Below are positions 35,925 to 49,681 of a stretch of DNA of 64,000 nt, in pieces. Source of the stretch: Vespa crabro (Eukaryota; Arthropoda; Insecta; Hymenoptera; Vespidae); NCBI RefSeq assembly GCF_910589235.1, contig NC_060959.1:10753907-10817906 (forward strand), written 5' to 3'. Within the stretch, counting starts at the first letter, position 1; every line of letters begins with the position of its first letter. A program made the translations under genes and the position numbers. The notes under the pieces were generated by a model that saw only the letters and a program-made list of their open reading frames with translations, did not search any database and was not told the origin of the DNA.

Positions 35925-36505
35925 TACCTGTAAGCCTCCTCTCTACGTGTGGCTTCCCTCATTATACTAATCATTGCTATCCCCGTTTGTGAGTTGTAGA
36001 TGTAGATAGTTCGGAACGAGGGATATGATGACGAGGACAAGGATCAACCGAGGATGTTAACGCTAGAAATGGCCGTGGCATGCGTTGCCTATGTGGAAAA
36101 CCAGATGCTTTTCCATCTAACGACTTTAGCTTACTACGGGCAGTTACAACGACTAAACCATAACGTAAAAGCTCGTAATGTCGTTTCCTAAAAACGAAAG
36201 AAAACTCGTAAACGAGATCTACGTTTCTTGATTTTATGAACGTTTCAAACGAAATAATAAATGATTTTTAAAGTGAACTAGCTCGAATAAAATTTCTTTC
36301 TTTCTGATTGATTTTTTACGATATTCTATTGGTTTTTATTTCTTTTTATAATATTATTCGTTAAAAATCAATTAAATAAATTCTCAATAAATTTCAGATC
36401 AATCTTGTAAATTGTTCCGAATAGGAACAAGACTTACGAAAACTTTGGCCGGTCAATATGCAAGCGTAGACGAATTTTACTCGTTCATAAGTATTGCACG
36501 GAACG

Positions 36506-36509
<4 letters not shown>

Positions 36510-36546
<37 letters not shown>
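36510..36546. repeat. (GA)n microsatellite
   Basis: About 37 bp of GA. Confidence 0.95.
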
Positions 36547-36550
<4 letters not shown>

Positions 36551-37096
36551 AAAACAGAGGAGGAAGAGAGATTTCATAGAAAGATTGCTTGATGGAATAG
36601 TAACATAAGCAAAAGTAAAGGCAGCAACGTCTTCGTTTCTGATTTCGATAGAAACGACGATGGCTAGAAGGGTAAAGTGGTAGAGTATGAGATAGAAAAG
36701 GAGGGATAGAGAAGGGGCCGGGAAGGAGAGTAGATAGGTAGGTAGATAGGTAGAAAGGAGAAGGCAAATCCGCGGAAACTGAATTCCCTGAGAGTTTAGG
36801 ATAGGGCACCCGTCGCCGCGAGGACGGGAAGATATTTCTGTTTAATAGTCGACGTACCGTGCCGGTAATGGAAGTCGAGGCGTTTGCATGCCGGGAGGCA
36901 CGCCGGGGCCGTAAAGTTAATGGCATCGTATGCGACACGATAAAATGATGCACCGCGTTTCACCGACAATATTATTACTGGTACCTGTGCGCGTCTTACA
37001 ATCCACTCTCGTCACCTCTTTATTTCTTCCTTTATCTTCATCTATCTATCCTATTATCGAGAATCTATCATTGATAATTTATTTAAAAATTCAACA

Positions 37097-37134
<38 letters not shown>

Positions 37135-37150
37135 TATTATTATTATTATT
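37097..37150. repeat. (ATT)n microsatellite
   Basis: About 18 ATT units with one CTA interruption. Confidence 0.95.
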
Positions 37151-38355
37151 GAATAATTATTGTTATATAAATCGTTATTGGAATTAATTATTGGTAAATC
37201 ATTCGTTGATATTAATTGTTAGAAATCACCATTCAATTTCATTATTTAGAAATAATTATTGAAAGTCATTATCAATGAAATTACGTTTTCTCGTTGCATA
37301 CACATATTTACGTAGAACTAACGAATATGGTATATATAAATTACAAAATCCTTAACGCGATTGCCCTCATAATGATATACCAAACCCCAGCCGTCTGTTA
37401 CGAGGAGAACGGAAGGAAAAGAGGTAGTACAGTCTTTAATCACAAACGATTTAGAATTAAGATCCCTTTTACTTCGTTCCGTGAGATCGTTAGCAAGGTT
37501 CTTTTTATTAGAAAAGGTAAAATCACCTTGGGAACGATGCGAAGAGGATTGGAAGCAACGATAGAGGGTACGAGTTAACAGTTCACTCTCTTCGTCGTTT
37601 CTTCGGCTTTCTCATTTTTCTTTCTCTTTTTTTTTTTTTTTTTTTCTTTATATACTTTGCCGTGTTATTCATTTTATCGAGCATCGAATACTTAATTAAA
37701 ATAAAGAAAAACTCCCTTTACCGTTTACGTTATTATTTTTACGTTTGAATTTTGTCAATTAGATAGTACTTGAGCGATGAAACGACGAAAGAAAAAAAAG
37801 AAAAAAGAAAAAAAAACAGAATAAATTGTTAGAAACGCTTCATTATCATAATCGAAAAAGTAGAAAACGATAAAAAGTACAAAGTTGAATATAATAATCC
37901 AATATCGGAGTTGTCTTGCGAAGCAAAATTTGACTTCTCTTTCGCAGTCGGTAGGTGAAGTTAGAAGTTAGGGAGAAGAGAAGGTAGAGTGCAAGAAAGG
38001 CGGCCTGATTACGGTTAGCAAGTGTCGTCGGCATCAGTGCCATCCTCTGGCAGTGGCAAGAGCACCGGGCGTCCACGTGTAATCACTACTCCAACAGCAC
38101 CGTGTCCCACTTCAGACGAGCTCGAATGCTTTATGCTCGTCGTCTCTGGATCAGTTGAGTTCTCTCTCTCTCTCTCTCTCTCGCTCTCTCTCTGTCTATC
38201 TATCTATCTCTACCTCTATCTATCTCTTTACTCCGCCGGTCTCTATTCGGTCTATTCAAGGGGTTGTAAGGCAGCAAGACGGGCAGAGGGTGGCTTTAGA
38301 CTTTCGGCATCCGGGCCGGGTTGATTAAGCTCCTGGTAGAGGTGATGATGTTGCG

Positions 38356-38393
<38 letters not shown>

Positions 38394-38645
38394 TCAGGGG
38401 TTGTCATCTCGTCGTTAGTTTCTACCAAATTCGTTCTTCTTCTTTCTCTTTCTTTGGTCTTCTCTTTATCTCTCTTTCTCTTGACAGTACCCTCTTGGTA
38501 TGTTTAATCATCAGCGTCGTTACAACTACGAAGGAGAGGACGCGTTCCAGAAATTTCTCCACGTGTTCTCTACTCACGAAAAGAGCCTTAGGTACCGAAT
38601 AGTAGCTCTCTTATCTTCTATCGTTCTATCTTCAATGATGAACGT

Positions 38646-38676
<31 letters not shown>

Positions 38677-38768
38677 AGAAAGAAGAGGAGATTCTCTCCA
38701 TTTGAAAATCTCTTTTTTTTGTCCGAACTAGACGCGATTGTTAGAAGAGAGAGAAAAAACAGACAGGC

Positions 38769-38809
<41 letters not shown>

Positions 38810-39684
38810 GAGATAGAAAAAGAGATTTTAAAAGATTAAAAAAATAAACGTGACAGTCCTATATGTATACGTATGTATACATATATATATATACTTACAT
38901 AGCGCCCGTACAATTTACTGTGTTAAAATATTGAAGAAAGGAAAAAAAAAATAAGGTCATCCCAAGGGTATCGACACCCCCTAACCGCCGGCAGTCGAAA
39001 ATTCTAACGGTACCTGTGAGATGGTTTTGAAATATTCACGAATCGCAAAGGGCACCCACTGCGGTTCTTTTTATCTCATGAAATAGTTAAGCTCGAGAGG
39101 CATCCCACAACGATAGATAGGACTGACTTTTCCTCTTTCTCTTTCCCTCTTTTATTTCTCATTCGTCTCAATCAACGTTCCATGTGTTTTTTTCTTTTTT
39201 TTTTTTTTTTCCATTGAAATATAAAAAAATAATTAATGATATAATATAATGGAATATAATGGAAATAATTGATCTAAATAATTATCGATTTGATTAAAAA
39301 TAATAATAAATAATTATTCGCAATTCCTTTCTCTCTTCATTTCTACCTAATATCAAGGACCATTAGATTATTTCAATAATACAATAATTACAATATACAA
39401 ATTGTAACTTATAACAAAATGATTATAACAAATTAAAATAACATTTCTACAAGGGGGGGAAAAAAAAGAAATATCCTTAATCTCTGTCTGGTCTGACGAT
39501 GGGTTCGTGATAGTGAAAATGCCAGTTTGGTAAGCATAAAATTTTCGCAAACGGGCCCGACGTTTCTGGTGGAACGAAAAGTGCCTTTCGCTGTCGATCG
39601 ACGCCGTAAGTCACTTTTTCCTAATGGAACCCGTCGCACCCCATCCTTTCCCCTTTCTCTTCTTGTTCGTCTATCATGTACCTA

Positions 39685-39689
<5 letters not shown>

Positions 39690-39721
<32 letters not shown>

Positions 39722-39742
39722 GTGTGTGTGTGTGTGTGTGTG
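39690..39742. repeat. (TA)n-(TG)n compound microsatellite
   Basis: TA at 39690-39719 followed by TG at 39721-39742. Confidence 0.95.
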
Positions 39743-40716
39743 TATATGAGAAAGAGAGAAGAAGTACGTTTTGTTCGGGATTCAATCTGCATTCGCTATT
39801 GATTCCAATCCGATATGGTGGATTTCAATTTTTGTGATTTACTCCTTACAACGTAGTCGTAGCTCGTCGTCCTCGTGGAAAAGAGCCATTTGTTCTCTCT
39901 CTTTCTCTCTCTCTCTCTCTCTTCTTCTTCTCTCTCTCTCTCTCTCTCTCTCCTTTTTCTCTCTTATTCTTTTACCCTCGACTGTCTCGTCGATGCGTCA
40001 ACGTCCATCGATCAAAGATACTCCTACTGTCCACGAACGCTATTGGTCGTCGCTGTGTCGTCTGTTCAACGATCTCGTCATTTCACTCTTCTCTTTTTCT
40101 CCTCCGTCTGTTCATTTCTTTTTTCTTTCTCTTCCTTTTCTCGTATATCCGGAAATGCAGATACTATAACAATGTCTCTCGATATCAATGACGTTGTTTC
40201 TTTTATCGCATTTTATACAGACAGCTATGAGTTTCTTTTCTGTTTTTGTTTCTTTCCTTTTTTTTTTTTTTGTTTTGTTTTGTTTTGTTTCATTCATAAG
40301 ATCGATGCTGTCTTCGGTCCAGACGGATCGTTTCTATATATCTATATATTCGTCTTTTCTCCTTTACAATTTTCCTTTACGAAACAATCGGATTCGTTCA
40401 ATGAGAAAAGTCATTCGTATCAATTATCGAGAGCCAATGAACGCGAAGTTTTAGTAACGACCAAAGTTTCACGAAACGAAGGAAGACTTCTTCTTCTTCT
40501 TCTCTTCATTTTCTTCCCTCTTCTCTTCTATATTTCTTATCTCGTCTTTGGGAAGATAACAAATCGTCGATTTGATTTCTGCAATAACAGTATCGCACGG
40601 TATGTGAGCTTTGCTAAATTTTCTGGAAATCATTTCAACCCAACTTGTATTATATCACGCGTTAACTCTGCGGAAAGTCGTAATTGAGTCGTGAGAAATT
40701 GGAATTTATGAAACAC

Positions 40717-40762
<46 letters not shown>

Positions 40763-42132
40763 AGGGGGCGAGAGAGAGATGGAGAAAGGAAAAGCATATT
40801 ACTTTTCGTTTGATCGATAGACGAGAGATACTTATACTTACTCTTAGTTCTCGCTTTGATTATTAAAACCAAATACTTCAAGATCGAAAGGTTGAAAGTT
40901 TGAAACGAGCTCTCGATTTATCGATCGATTTATTGAGCTAATTGGAACGTAAGTTTGTAAATTGTAACTTATTAACTGCTCTCATTAATTTACGAATTTT
41001 CTTTAACGACCATACGACCAAACGATCAGGACATAATTATGTGACACTTACGCATTAATTAGAAAGTTAATAAAAATAGTTACATTATCGAAAAATCATC
41101 ATATTTACGTATTTCTTAGAAATATGATTATATATTGCACCGCATCTGCGGTTCAAATAAGAAAAAGAAAGAAAGAAAGGAAAAAAAAAGAAAAAAGAAG
41201 AAGAAGAAGAAGAAGAGATACGAGGAATAGAAGATGATATCGAATACCGATAAATGCAATCGATGCGAGCGTACGTTTCTTTCAAACGATGTCTGCGATC
41301 AGGTTGACCGTAGCCAAAGACTAAAATATTAAAACACTATGGACGATTCTTTTCCCTTGAATATCCTTTTCCAAGAAGAACCTGCGTACCTCAAACGATA
41401 TCATTGACCGTTCCATAAAGCACACACGTGCACCGTATATTCATCATTGAACTCTAAGATCATTCAATTTACGTAAACGTATTTTTTTATTTTTTATTTT
41501 TTTTCTTGTGTTATATAACCATCTTATAAGTAAATCGTACATTTTATTTTATTCTTTACAAATACAAATTTGTTTAAATATTTTTTTATGATCGATTAAA
41601 AAATAGTAATAGAATAGTAAAAAAAAAAAGAAGAAAATCATATGTAGTAATAAGTATAAAATTTTGTATAAAAATTCGATGATCGTTAGAACGTTTATAA
41701 TAATCGTATGTAATCAAAAAAAAAAACACGAGGAAAAAGGATCGTTCATTAAAAAGGGTCTATATCGTACGGTTGAAGATAGACGTCAAGGGCACCAATC
41801 TCGTTTACCCTTTTCTCTCTTTCTCTCTCTCTCTCTTTCGTGATTTTAAGCGACGTCGACAAGTACGAACGGACGAACGTCGAAAAGGAGAAAGGGTGAG
41901 GAAGGAAAGGATGATGGCGGAGAGGTTGTATGGCTATTTAAACACTTTCGCCATAAATTCGCGCGAAAGAGTCCTCGAGTCTCGTTCGCGCCACGCGATA
42001 CTCGAATCTCCGTCTCTTTTCCTTTATCCCACCTCTCTTTTCCTTTTCCCTCTCACGTTCTCTGTCGTACCTTTTCCACCGATTCAACTCTCGTTAGCAA
42101 GAACAAAGCTGCTCCGACTTCGAGTCTACGAA

Positions 42133-42176
<44 letters not shown>

Positions 42177-42449
42177 AAGATAAAAGTAGAAATGCATGAA
42201 TTAATTTAAACCTTCTAACTTCTTGATTGTTATTAGGCTAATAAATAAAAATTTTTATTATAATTAAAATTAATTACAATTGTTTGCTTACTTACGCGCT
42301 TGTATATGCGCGTGAATTTATTAGCTACAAATCAAAACTGTATTTAAAAAAAGGAATGAATTAAATATTGAAGAAAGACGGGAAATAATAAATGGAATAA
42401 AATGAGAAAAAGACGGATGGAGAGTTAGAGTGGGAGAAAGAGAGAGAGT

Positions 42450-42504
<55 letters not shown>

Positions 42505-42858
42505 TTTCCAAGGGTCTATAAGAGTTTTGTAAGTTAGAAGAGAAGCCGGAGAAGGTACGATGCGAATAATGGGCCGATAAACACGAGTCACTGCGGTAAT
42601 TAAAAAGTTAAGCTATAAAGTAGCGATGATAGAAGAAGGAAGAGAAGATGTTAGTGGTGGGATACGAAGGGAAGAGTAGGGAGGAAAGGAGAGAGGGGTG
42701 GGAGGTTGGAAGAGGTTTGTTGCTGTTGGCTTCTACCCGATGAAGCGGAAGGTAAGAGAGCTTCTACAAACTTGAGATTAATAGCGAGAAAGTTATGTTT
42801 CGAGCTCGAGACAGGCGTAAGCGTACATATACATCTACATGTACACTGTACCAGTTGC

Positions 42859-42887
<29 letters not shown>
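42859..42887. repeat. (TG)n microsatellite
   Basis: 29 bp of TG. Confidence 0.95.
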
Positions 42888-42891
<4 letters not shown>

Positions 42892-42941
42892 ATATATGTA
42901 TAAATACGAATAATATTTCAACTACAACTACGAATATTACC

Positions 42942-42972
<31 letters not shown>

Positions 42973-45021
42973 GGAGGGGAGAAGACTTGTGGTCCTATAC
43001 AAATCGAAATCGTTGATTGGAAGCGTTAATTAATTTGGCTTCTCGTTTATCGAACGAGAACGTTGAAATCGACTATGAAGTTGTGTCTTCGTAAACGAGT
43101 TCCTTCTATTTCTAATCGACTTGAAAGATGTTATTATTACGTTCTCACGTTCCATTAACCTTTGATAATCAATTTCTATTCATTATTTATTGAGTAATTA
43201 ATAAGAAAAGAAATGAAACGAGAAGAAAAAGAAAAGAAAAATAAATAAAATATTAAGACAAGTAAATTAGCTGAATTCAACGAAGTAGAAAATCATGATA
43301 AAATAGTAATAGGCGTATCGTTGACGGTTACTTTGGGATAATAGGGGCCGCGTTTCGTAGTCTCCAATTATCAACGTCGTTAAAACGCAGCCTTGGTATA
43401 TAGCTCAACGCTTGACTTCTATCCAGGGATTCTCTGTTTACAATTTCGATGTTTGCACAATGGCTCGAGAGGGTTCCAGACTAAGAAGAGTATACGACTA
43501 CCGACACCCTCCTCTCTCACCTCGCCCCGCCCCGCCACCCGCCCTCCCCCGTCTCCCAACGCACTTTCACCCGTCGACTATTTTAGAAAAAGAAAGAGAG
43601 AGAGAGAAAGGAAATTGCTGGAGTTGTACTCTTTATTTCTCTCATTCATTCTTCCTATACCGCTATTACTCTTCCTCTATTTTCGCTAAAAAGTTCTTGA
43701 GCTTCTGATTCCTTGAGAAGCCGTGAAAAAGGGAATAAGAAAAGAAGAGAGAAAGAAAGATAAAGCTCTCAACGATCAGATGAATCGTCGCCCCCCCCCC
43801 CTCTAACTCTTTCTCTCTCTCTGTTTCTCTCTCTTACCTTTGTTCATACTTTTTACATTTTCTTTCGTTTCTTGAAACGATATTAAGAACAAGCATGCCA
43901 GTGTCCAGAAGCTTAATGAACGTACAAAAGTTTTCCTTCGACTTAAAGTAAAGAGAAAAGAGTATTAGTGTCTACTAAGGGATGTCTTCTTTCAATTGTA
44001 CATATTAATATTTTTTTCTTTAGTTACTCGATTTGTTAAAAAAAGAAAAAAACAAAAAAAAAAGAGACAAAAGGTTAGATCGCATGATTTTTTTGAATTT
44101 TCTTTTTTCCTTTTCTTTGTTTTTTTTCTTCGTACCTTCATTATAACTTTAAACGTCAAACAACGAGCGAGTTTATAAACAATTTTCCAAGATCTATCAG
44201 ATAAAATGTTTCAAATGATTTTTGGAAAATTTATACGACAATTTCTCAGACTCTAAAGTGAAATAATGTGTCAAGTTAGTTCGACGTTTGAACTTTCACA
44301 AGGAAATAAAGTAAGAAAATTCGACGTACGTAAACTCGTGCCAAAGTTCTCTAGTCTCTAACCTTATTAAATAATACTCGCGGCAGTGCGCCAAGTACCG
44401 TATCAGCAGTCGTCCTGAAAGGTATACGAAGGACACGAGATTGCTAACAGCGAGAGAGATGGAACTCTGAAGCAGTGCTCGTCAAACTAACGTTTTGCGG
44501 TACTTCCTTATCTTATTCGAAATTCATTGTTACGATAAAGTTTGTCCCTCCTAGGATACATAAATCTCAGCCGACGACGATTTTCGAGATATCGCGAAAT
44601 GTTGTCCGTCCAAAGGGTAGAAAACAAAAATAAATTAAAAAGGAAGAGTGTCGAGTTATATCGTAGTTCTTGAAGCAAAAAAAAAAAATACATTTCAAAA
44701 GTTACAACATTGACGTGAAGCAAGTCGTTTCTAAAAAAAAAAAAAAAAAAAAAAACCAAAAAAATGTTAAGGACGAAAAAAAAAAGACAACATCTCGGAT
44801 TGCATATTTAATATTGTCATTTTGGAAAAGAACAGCAGGACGGAATCATATTTCTGTATGCCGGGGTTTTTTTTTTTTTTTTTCTTTTGTACAACTCCCT
44901 CATGCCTTCTTCTTTCTCGCACAATGGGCAAATACCCAGAACATCCAACGATCGAAAGACTTCTACCGTGAGAAACGAGAGTTCGCCAAGAGACAGAAAA
45001 ATGAAAAAGAAACATCACGGA

Positions 45022-45077
<56 letters not shown>

Positions 45078-45669
45078 CTTTTACATGCGGGTCATCGGTC
45101 GAACGATATCTCATTCGTAGTTTTACTGGCGTGTAAATCCTACGAAGTAGCTTCCTTAATACTTTATCACGCTCGAGTAAACGTAAAAGGTTACACTGCC
45201 GAAGCAGTAGCATCCATCTCTTTTCAGTATAGAGATTTCTATGTCCTTCTTCTTACTCTTATTTTTCTTCTTCTTCTTCTTCTTCTTCTTCTTCTCTCGT
45301 AACTGCAACCAAAAACCAATTCCTTCGTATAGCCCTTGCGTATTCACTATAAGTATCCATCAGATAGAAGAGTGTAGTAGCATCTGTGTAGATGGTCCAT
45401 CGAGATATTGTAGGATTCAGATACGTTGTCCTGGATAGAAACTAGTGTTTTATCGAATACAGAAGGCTAGTTTATAGATTCCGATTTTCTCTCCCACGAA
45501 TCTAAAACCTTTCTCTTTCTCTTTCTCTCTGTCCTTATTTCGACCTATGCAAAATATATTTCTTCATTTTTCTCTCTTCCAATCGGACATTTCCTCTTCT
45601 TTTATTCACACTTGGAAATTCACTTCAATGTCTCGGCTTCGTTATGAGATGAACATACTCGTACATATA

Positions 45670-45674
<5 letters not shown>

Positions 45675-45702
<28 letters not shown>
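45675..45702. repeat. (TA)n microsatellite
   Basis: 28 bp of TA. Confidence 0.95.
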
Positions 45703-45707
<5 letters not shown>

Positions 45708-46813
45708 CGCGCTCACTACATACATACATATATTGTAGAATGTCCCATGTACAAATCGATCCGGTCAGAACGTGCCGGGATCAACGTCTTCCTCTTCTTC
45801 CTTTATCACGTTCCAAACCCCTTTTCAAACTAACGCGTATTCTGTGGAAGCATGGATTCTTCTCGGAAGTTTCCGCTTCTTCTATATCTTCGTCTTTTTA
45901 CTAGTACGAAGAAGTGCCAATCGATGACAAGATAGAAGCAAGTAACCAATGATATCCAACGAAGCTGATTTCATAGATAAAATTTTTCTAACTATTCTCT
46001 CTCTCTCTCTTTCTCTCTCTCTGGTTTCTTTTTCTCTTTACAACGTACGTCTCATTTAACAGTGAGAATGAATAATGAGAATAACGCTCTCTGACTTATC
46101 TAACACCCTCCTCCCCTACCAGTTACCCTCATCTTACTTCGAACGTTTATTTTTCATTTTTTAACAAACAAATTTTATTTCCAAGAAAATTGATATAGCA
46201 CTCGTTCGAAATGTCTCGTCAATGAATATCTCTGAGAAATACATAGAAGTCATTCACAAGAAGTGGCAATAAATTTAAGCCGGTAAAAGAAACAAAGCAC
46301 TCATGCCACACCGTGCAGACCTTTTTCCTCTCTAAGAAAGTTACAAGATTTCGAAGTTATTCGTAGAGGGAGTAAGTAAGTAAGTAGATATTATAGAGAA
46401 AAAGTGGAAGGAGGAAAAAATCCACAGTTTTCTATTCTAGCCACGTACAGGTGTAACTCGTGCGGAACGTACGAGAAAGATGGATAGATGGAGAGATAAA
46501 ACAAAAGTAAGCGAGAACGAGAGAGAGTGAGAGAGAGAGAGAGAGAGCGAAAGAAAGAGTAGGAGTAAATCCCTCGAGGGCCGGCGGACGTACAAACTCG
46601 AAACTTTTTCTTTTCTAACTCAACCCCTCTTATGAAATTGTAACGGAGGACTGGGATTAGCATGAAGAGGGTTAGGACTATTGTTCTTCGTTTTCCCTTC
46701 TGCGTGCGAGGGAGAAATGCACACCTTCTTCGCGTGACAGCCTCGAAGAGTCTCTATGATGTTATCGAATCGATCTGACCGGAGAGACAGATGCCTGTCT
46801 CCCTTTCACGCTC

Positions 46814-46845
<32 letters not shown>

Positions 46846-46861
<16 letters not shown>

Positions 46862-46874
46862 CATCTATCTATCT
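46846..46874. repeat. (TATC)n microsatellite
   Basis: Seven tetranucleotide units with one variant, following a (CT)n run. Confidence 0.93.
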
Positions 46875-47745
46875 CTTTTTATCTCTTTGTTTTCTCATCT
46901 ACGCCCATGCATCGTGACACGTACATACGTCCGACCGGTCGTTGGTACTTACTACTGTATTATTTCGACGTCCCAGTAAATGACAACCCACTATTCTCCG
47001 AGTCACGTTCGACGTGTCGGCTCGATGCAATTTTATACAATACCTCTGTCGTTTCCTATTTGTATACAATCCCCAAGTTACATCTGACAATTCTTTCGAT
47101 CGTTTGATAGGTATATTTCAAAGATATATCGAATGGTATATATGTATATACCATATATGAATTGTGTATTCTTGAATTTTTGAAAAACATTTACGATACG
47201 ATCACTTTCATAACAAATTTTTTATATTTGATTAACTCATTAGAATTTCTGAAAGGAGGTGTCAATTCTCAAAGGAATCAAGCTCTCTCACTCCCTCATT
47301 TTCTCACTCTTTCTATCTTTCTCTCACTGTAGTGATGGGATTTTGTTGTTACTTAGTATCCAACTGTGGCTTCATAGAAGGTTGAGAAAAATCGAACGGT
47401 GAGGGTAGTTCGATGAAAGATGCATACGAATAAAATGAAAAAGAAAAAGAGAGAACAAGGGTAACCAACACAATTGTGGATCGCGTCGAAAACGAATACA
47501 CTATGTCCATAGGGGTGGCAACGATTCGAAGGACTTTTTCAGGGTCGTCCTTTCCCTTCCTTCGTGCCAAAGGGCGAAACACCGACGATACCGAAAGTCC
47601 ACATCACCCTCTTCATGGTCCTACACGGACAACCCTCCCAGTTAACGATGAAGAATGTTTCACGAGCGAATGTAATTCGATTCGATTTCCGATTTAGAGC
47701 TCTCCAAACTTTGAAATGGTTCCTAGGGTGAAATCTAATGTACAA

Positions 47746-47782
<37 letters not shown>

Positions 47783-47850
47783 TTTGAACAAGTTATTGTT
47801 TTGAACATTGAGAAAGTAGATATTAGTCTAATTACATTTCAATATTAGCG

Positions 47851-47852
<2 letters not shown>

Positions 47853-47899
<47 letters not shown>
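47853..47899. repeat. (TA)n microsatellite
   Basis: 47 bp of uninterrupted TA. Confidence 0.95.
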
Positions 47900-47901
<2 letters not shown>

Positions 47902-49195
47902 TATTCCTTCTAAAAATGTGTTTGGTAACATAGAAAATGAAAGAATTTTTAAACGGAACGACGTTTTCAAACTTCGTATATTTCATTTAATGAACTCCCC
48001 AGGTGGGAAAAGAAATGAAGAGAAAATGTACTCGCGAGAATTTTCGTTTACGAAGAAGGACGAAAAAGTTCGTACGTTCTACATCAAGCGGCATCTTTAT
48101 TTCCTTTCCCTGTTATAAATTCGCGAGGAACGAGAAAAAGTTCGTTCGTAATGCGACAATGCAGTACGAACGTGCCTTAAATAATTCCTATATGAAATCG
48201 AATTATTAATTAACGTTATCCGTGTCCCATGATATTTGCATTTTGATACTAGATATGAGAGTTTTGGCATTGGTTCTTTATTGAATAGTGACCGTGATCC
48301 GATAAAGTTTTAAAGATAATCCCGATAAACGTCGTGCCGAAATTCGAATAAATACGTCAAAATTCGCACGACTTGATCCACGAAATATTCAAAGTATATT
48401 ATATCTGCCAGATATAGACATTTTACATACCTATAAAATATTATTTGCGACTGTAATATAATCTTTAGCATTAATTTTAGATTTATATTAAAAGTAACTC
48501 AATTTATATTAATTAAAAAGAAAAAAGAAAAAAAAAAAAAGACCTCATAAAGATCCATTAGTTCCGTTCGATAAATTCACACGACCTTTCTTTTCTTTCT
48601 CCTTTTTTTACATCGTATTCTACGAATTCGTTTCTATTCCTAATTCTAATTCGTTTCTCCCAAAACCGAGGCATCTGTCGTAGAAACTCGAAAGAGAAAA
48701 AAAAAAGGGGGCGATTTACTGTTGAAAAAGGGGGACTACGCAACAATTTTCTCTCTCTCTCTTTTTCTCTCTCCTTCTTTTTTTATATAGTTTCTGTTTT
48801 TGGTTTTCGGTTTGGTGACAGGTGGTGAGATGGCGGTGGAAAGGTTTTAAGAACGATCAAATTTTCGAATGATTCTTTCCGTCCCTCCTTCAACCCACTA
48901 ACCCCTCCCATTCTTTACCACACCTCTCTTTCTCTCTCTCTCTCTCTTTTTTTTTTTCTTTTTTCCTTCCCCTTCGACATCGTGGAACATCGTTTCGCCA
49001 TTCTTTCATCGACCTATTCGACCTATTCGAGACTATTGTGAGAGAAAAAACTTTGCCCTCTCTCCGCTACTACTTGCCGACGCTTTGAAATTGCACCCGT
49101 GGGACTCATAGACGACATCTTTACAAGGTATTTCTATCTCCCTCCCTCCCCCTTCTCTCTTTTTCTCTCACTTTCCTTTACTCTCACTCTTCACA

Positions 49196-49201
<6 letters not shown>

Positions 49202-49241
<40 letters not shown>
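49202..49241. repeat. (CT)n microsatellite
   Basis: 40 bp of CT. Confidence 0.95.
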
Positions 49242-49243
<2 letters not shown>

Positions 49244-49634
49244 TTCTTGTTTTTTGTTTTTTTTTTATTTTCTTTGTTTTGGGGGGTGAAGATGGGTTGG
49301 ACACGATCAGTACACCGTTTACTTTAAACACAAGAACCAAGTTTCCCCTTCGATCTAATCTGCTTTCCAATTCAACGAAGCCAATTTAGAAAAACCTCCC
49401 GCTAGAATTACGTTCGAATCGAATGTTCGTAAAACGGGTCGATACTTAACCGGCTATACTTAACTATACTCAGTATACTTTCGTCGAGTATTTCTATCCT
49501 CTTATCTCTGAAAAAAAATCACGACTTTTCGTTAACCGAAGAGATTAGGAGCTTGAAAGCCGAGTTGAATTCTCTTTTCGAATAGACGGAAATTTTACAA
49601 CGAAGGATCGAGTCAGGACGATGCAGCTTTGTAG

Positions 49635-49637
<3 letters not shown>

Positions 49638-49679
<42 letters not shown>
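49638..49679. repeat. (GA)n microsatellite
   Basis: About 42 bp of GA. Confidence 0.95.

Positions 49680-49681
<2 letters not shown>

Noticed and set aside
39875..40687. Longest open frame in the window, 270 codons, plus strand
   Set aside because: It consists of CT- and T-rich repeat translated as Ser/Leu/Phe. The later part is AT-rich with no recognisable domain, and no splice context was found.
44670..45302. 210-codon plus frame
   Set aside because: It runs through poly-A, T-runs, (CT)n and (CTT)n; a repeat artefact.
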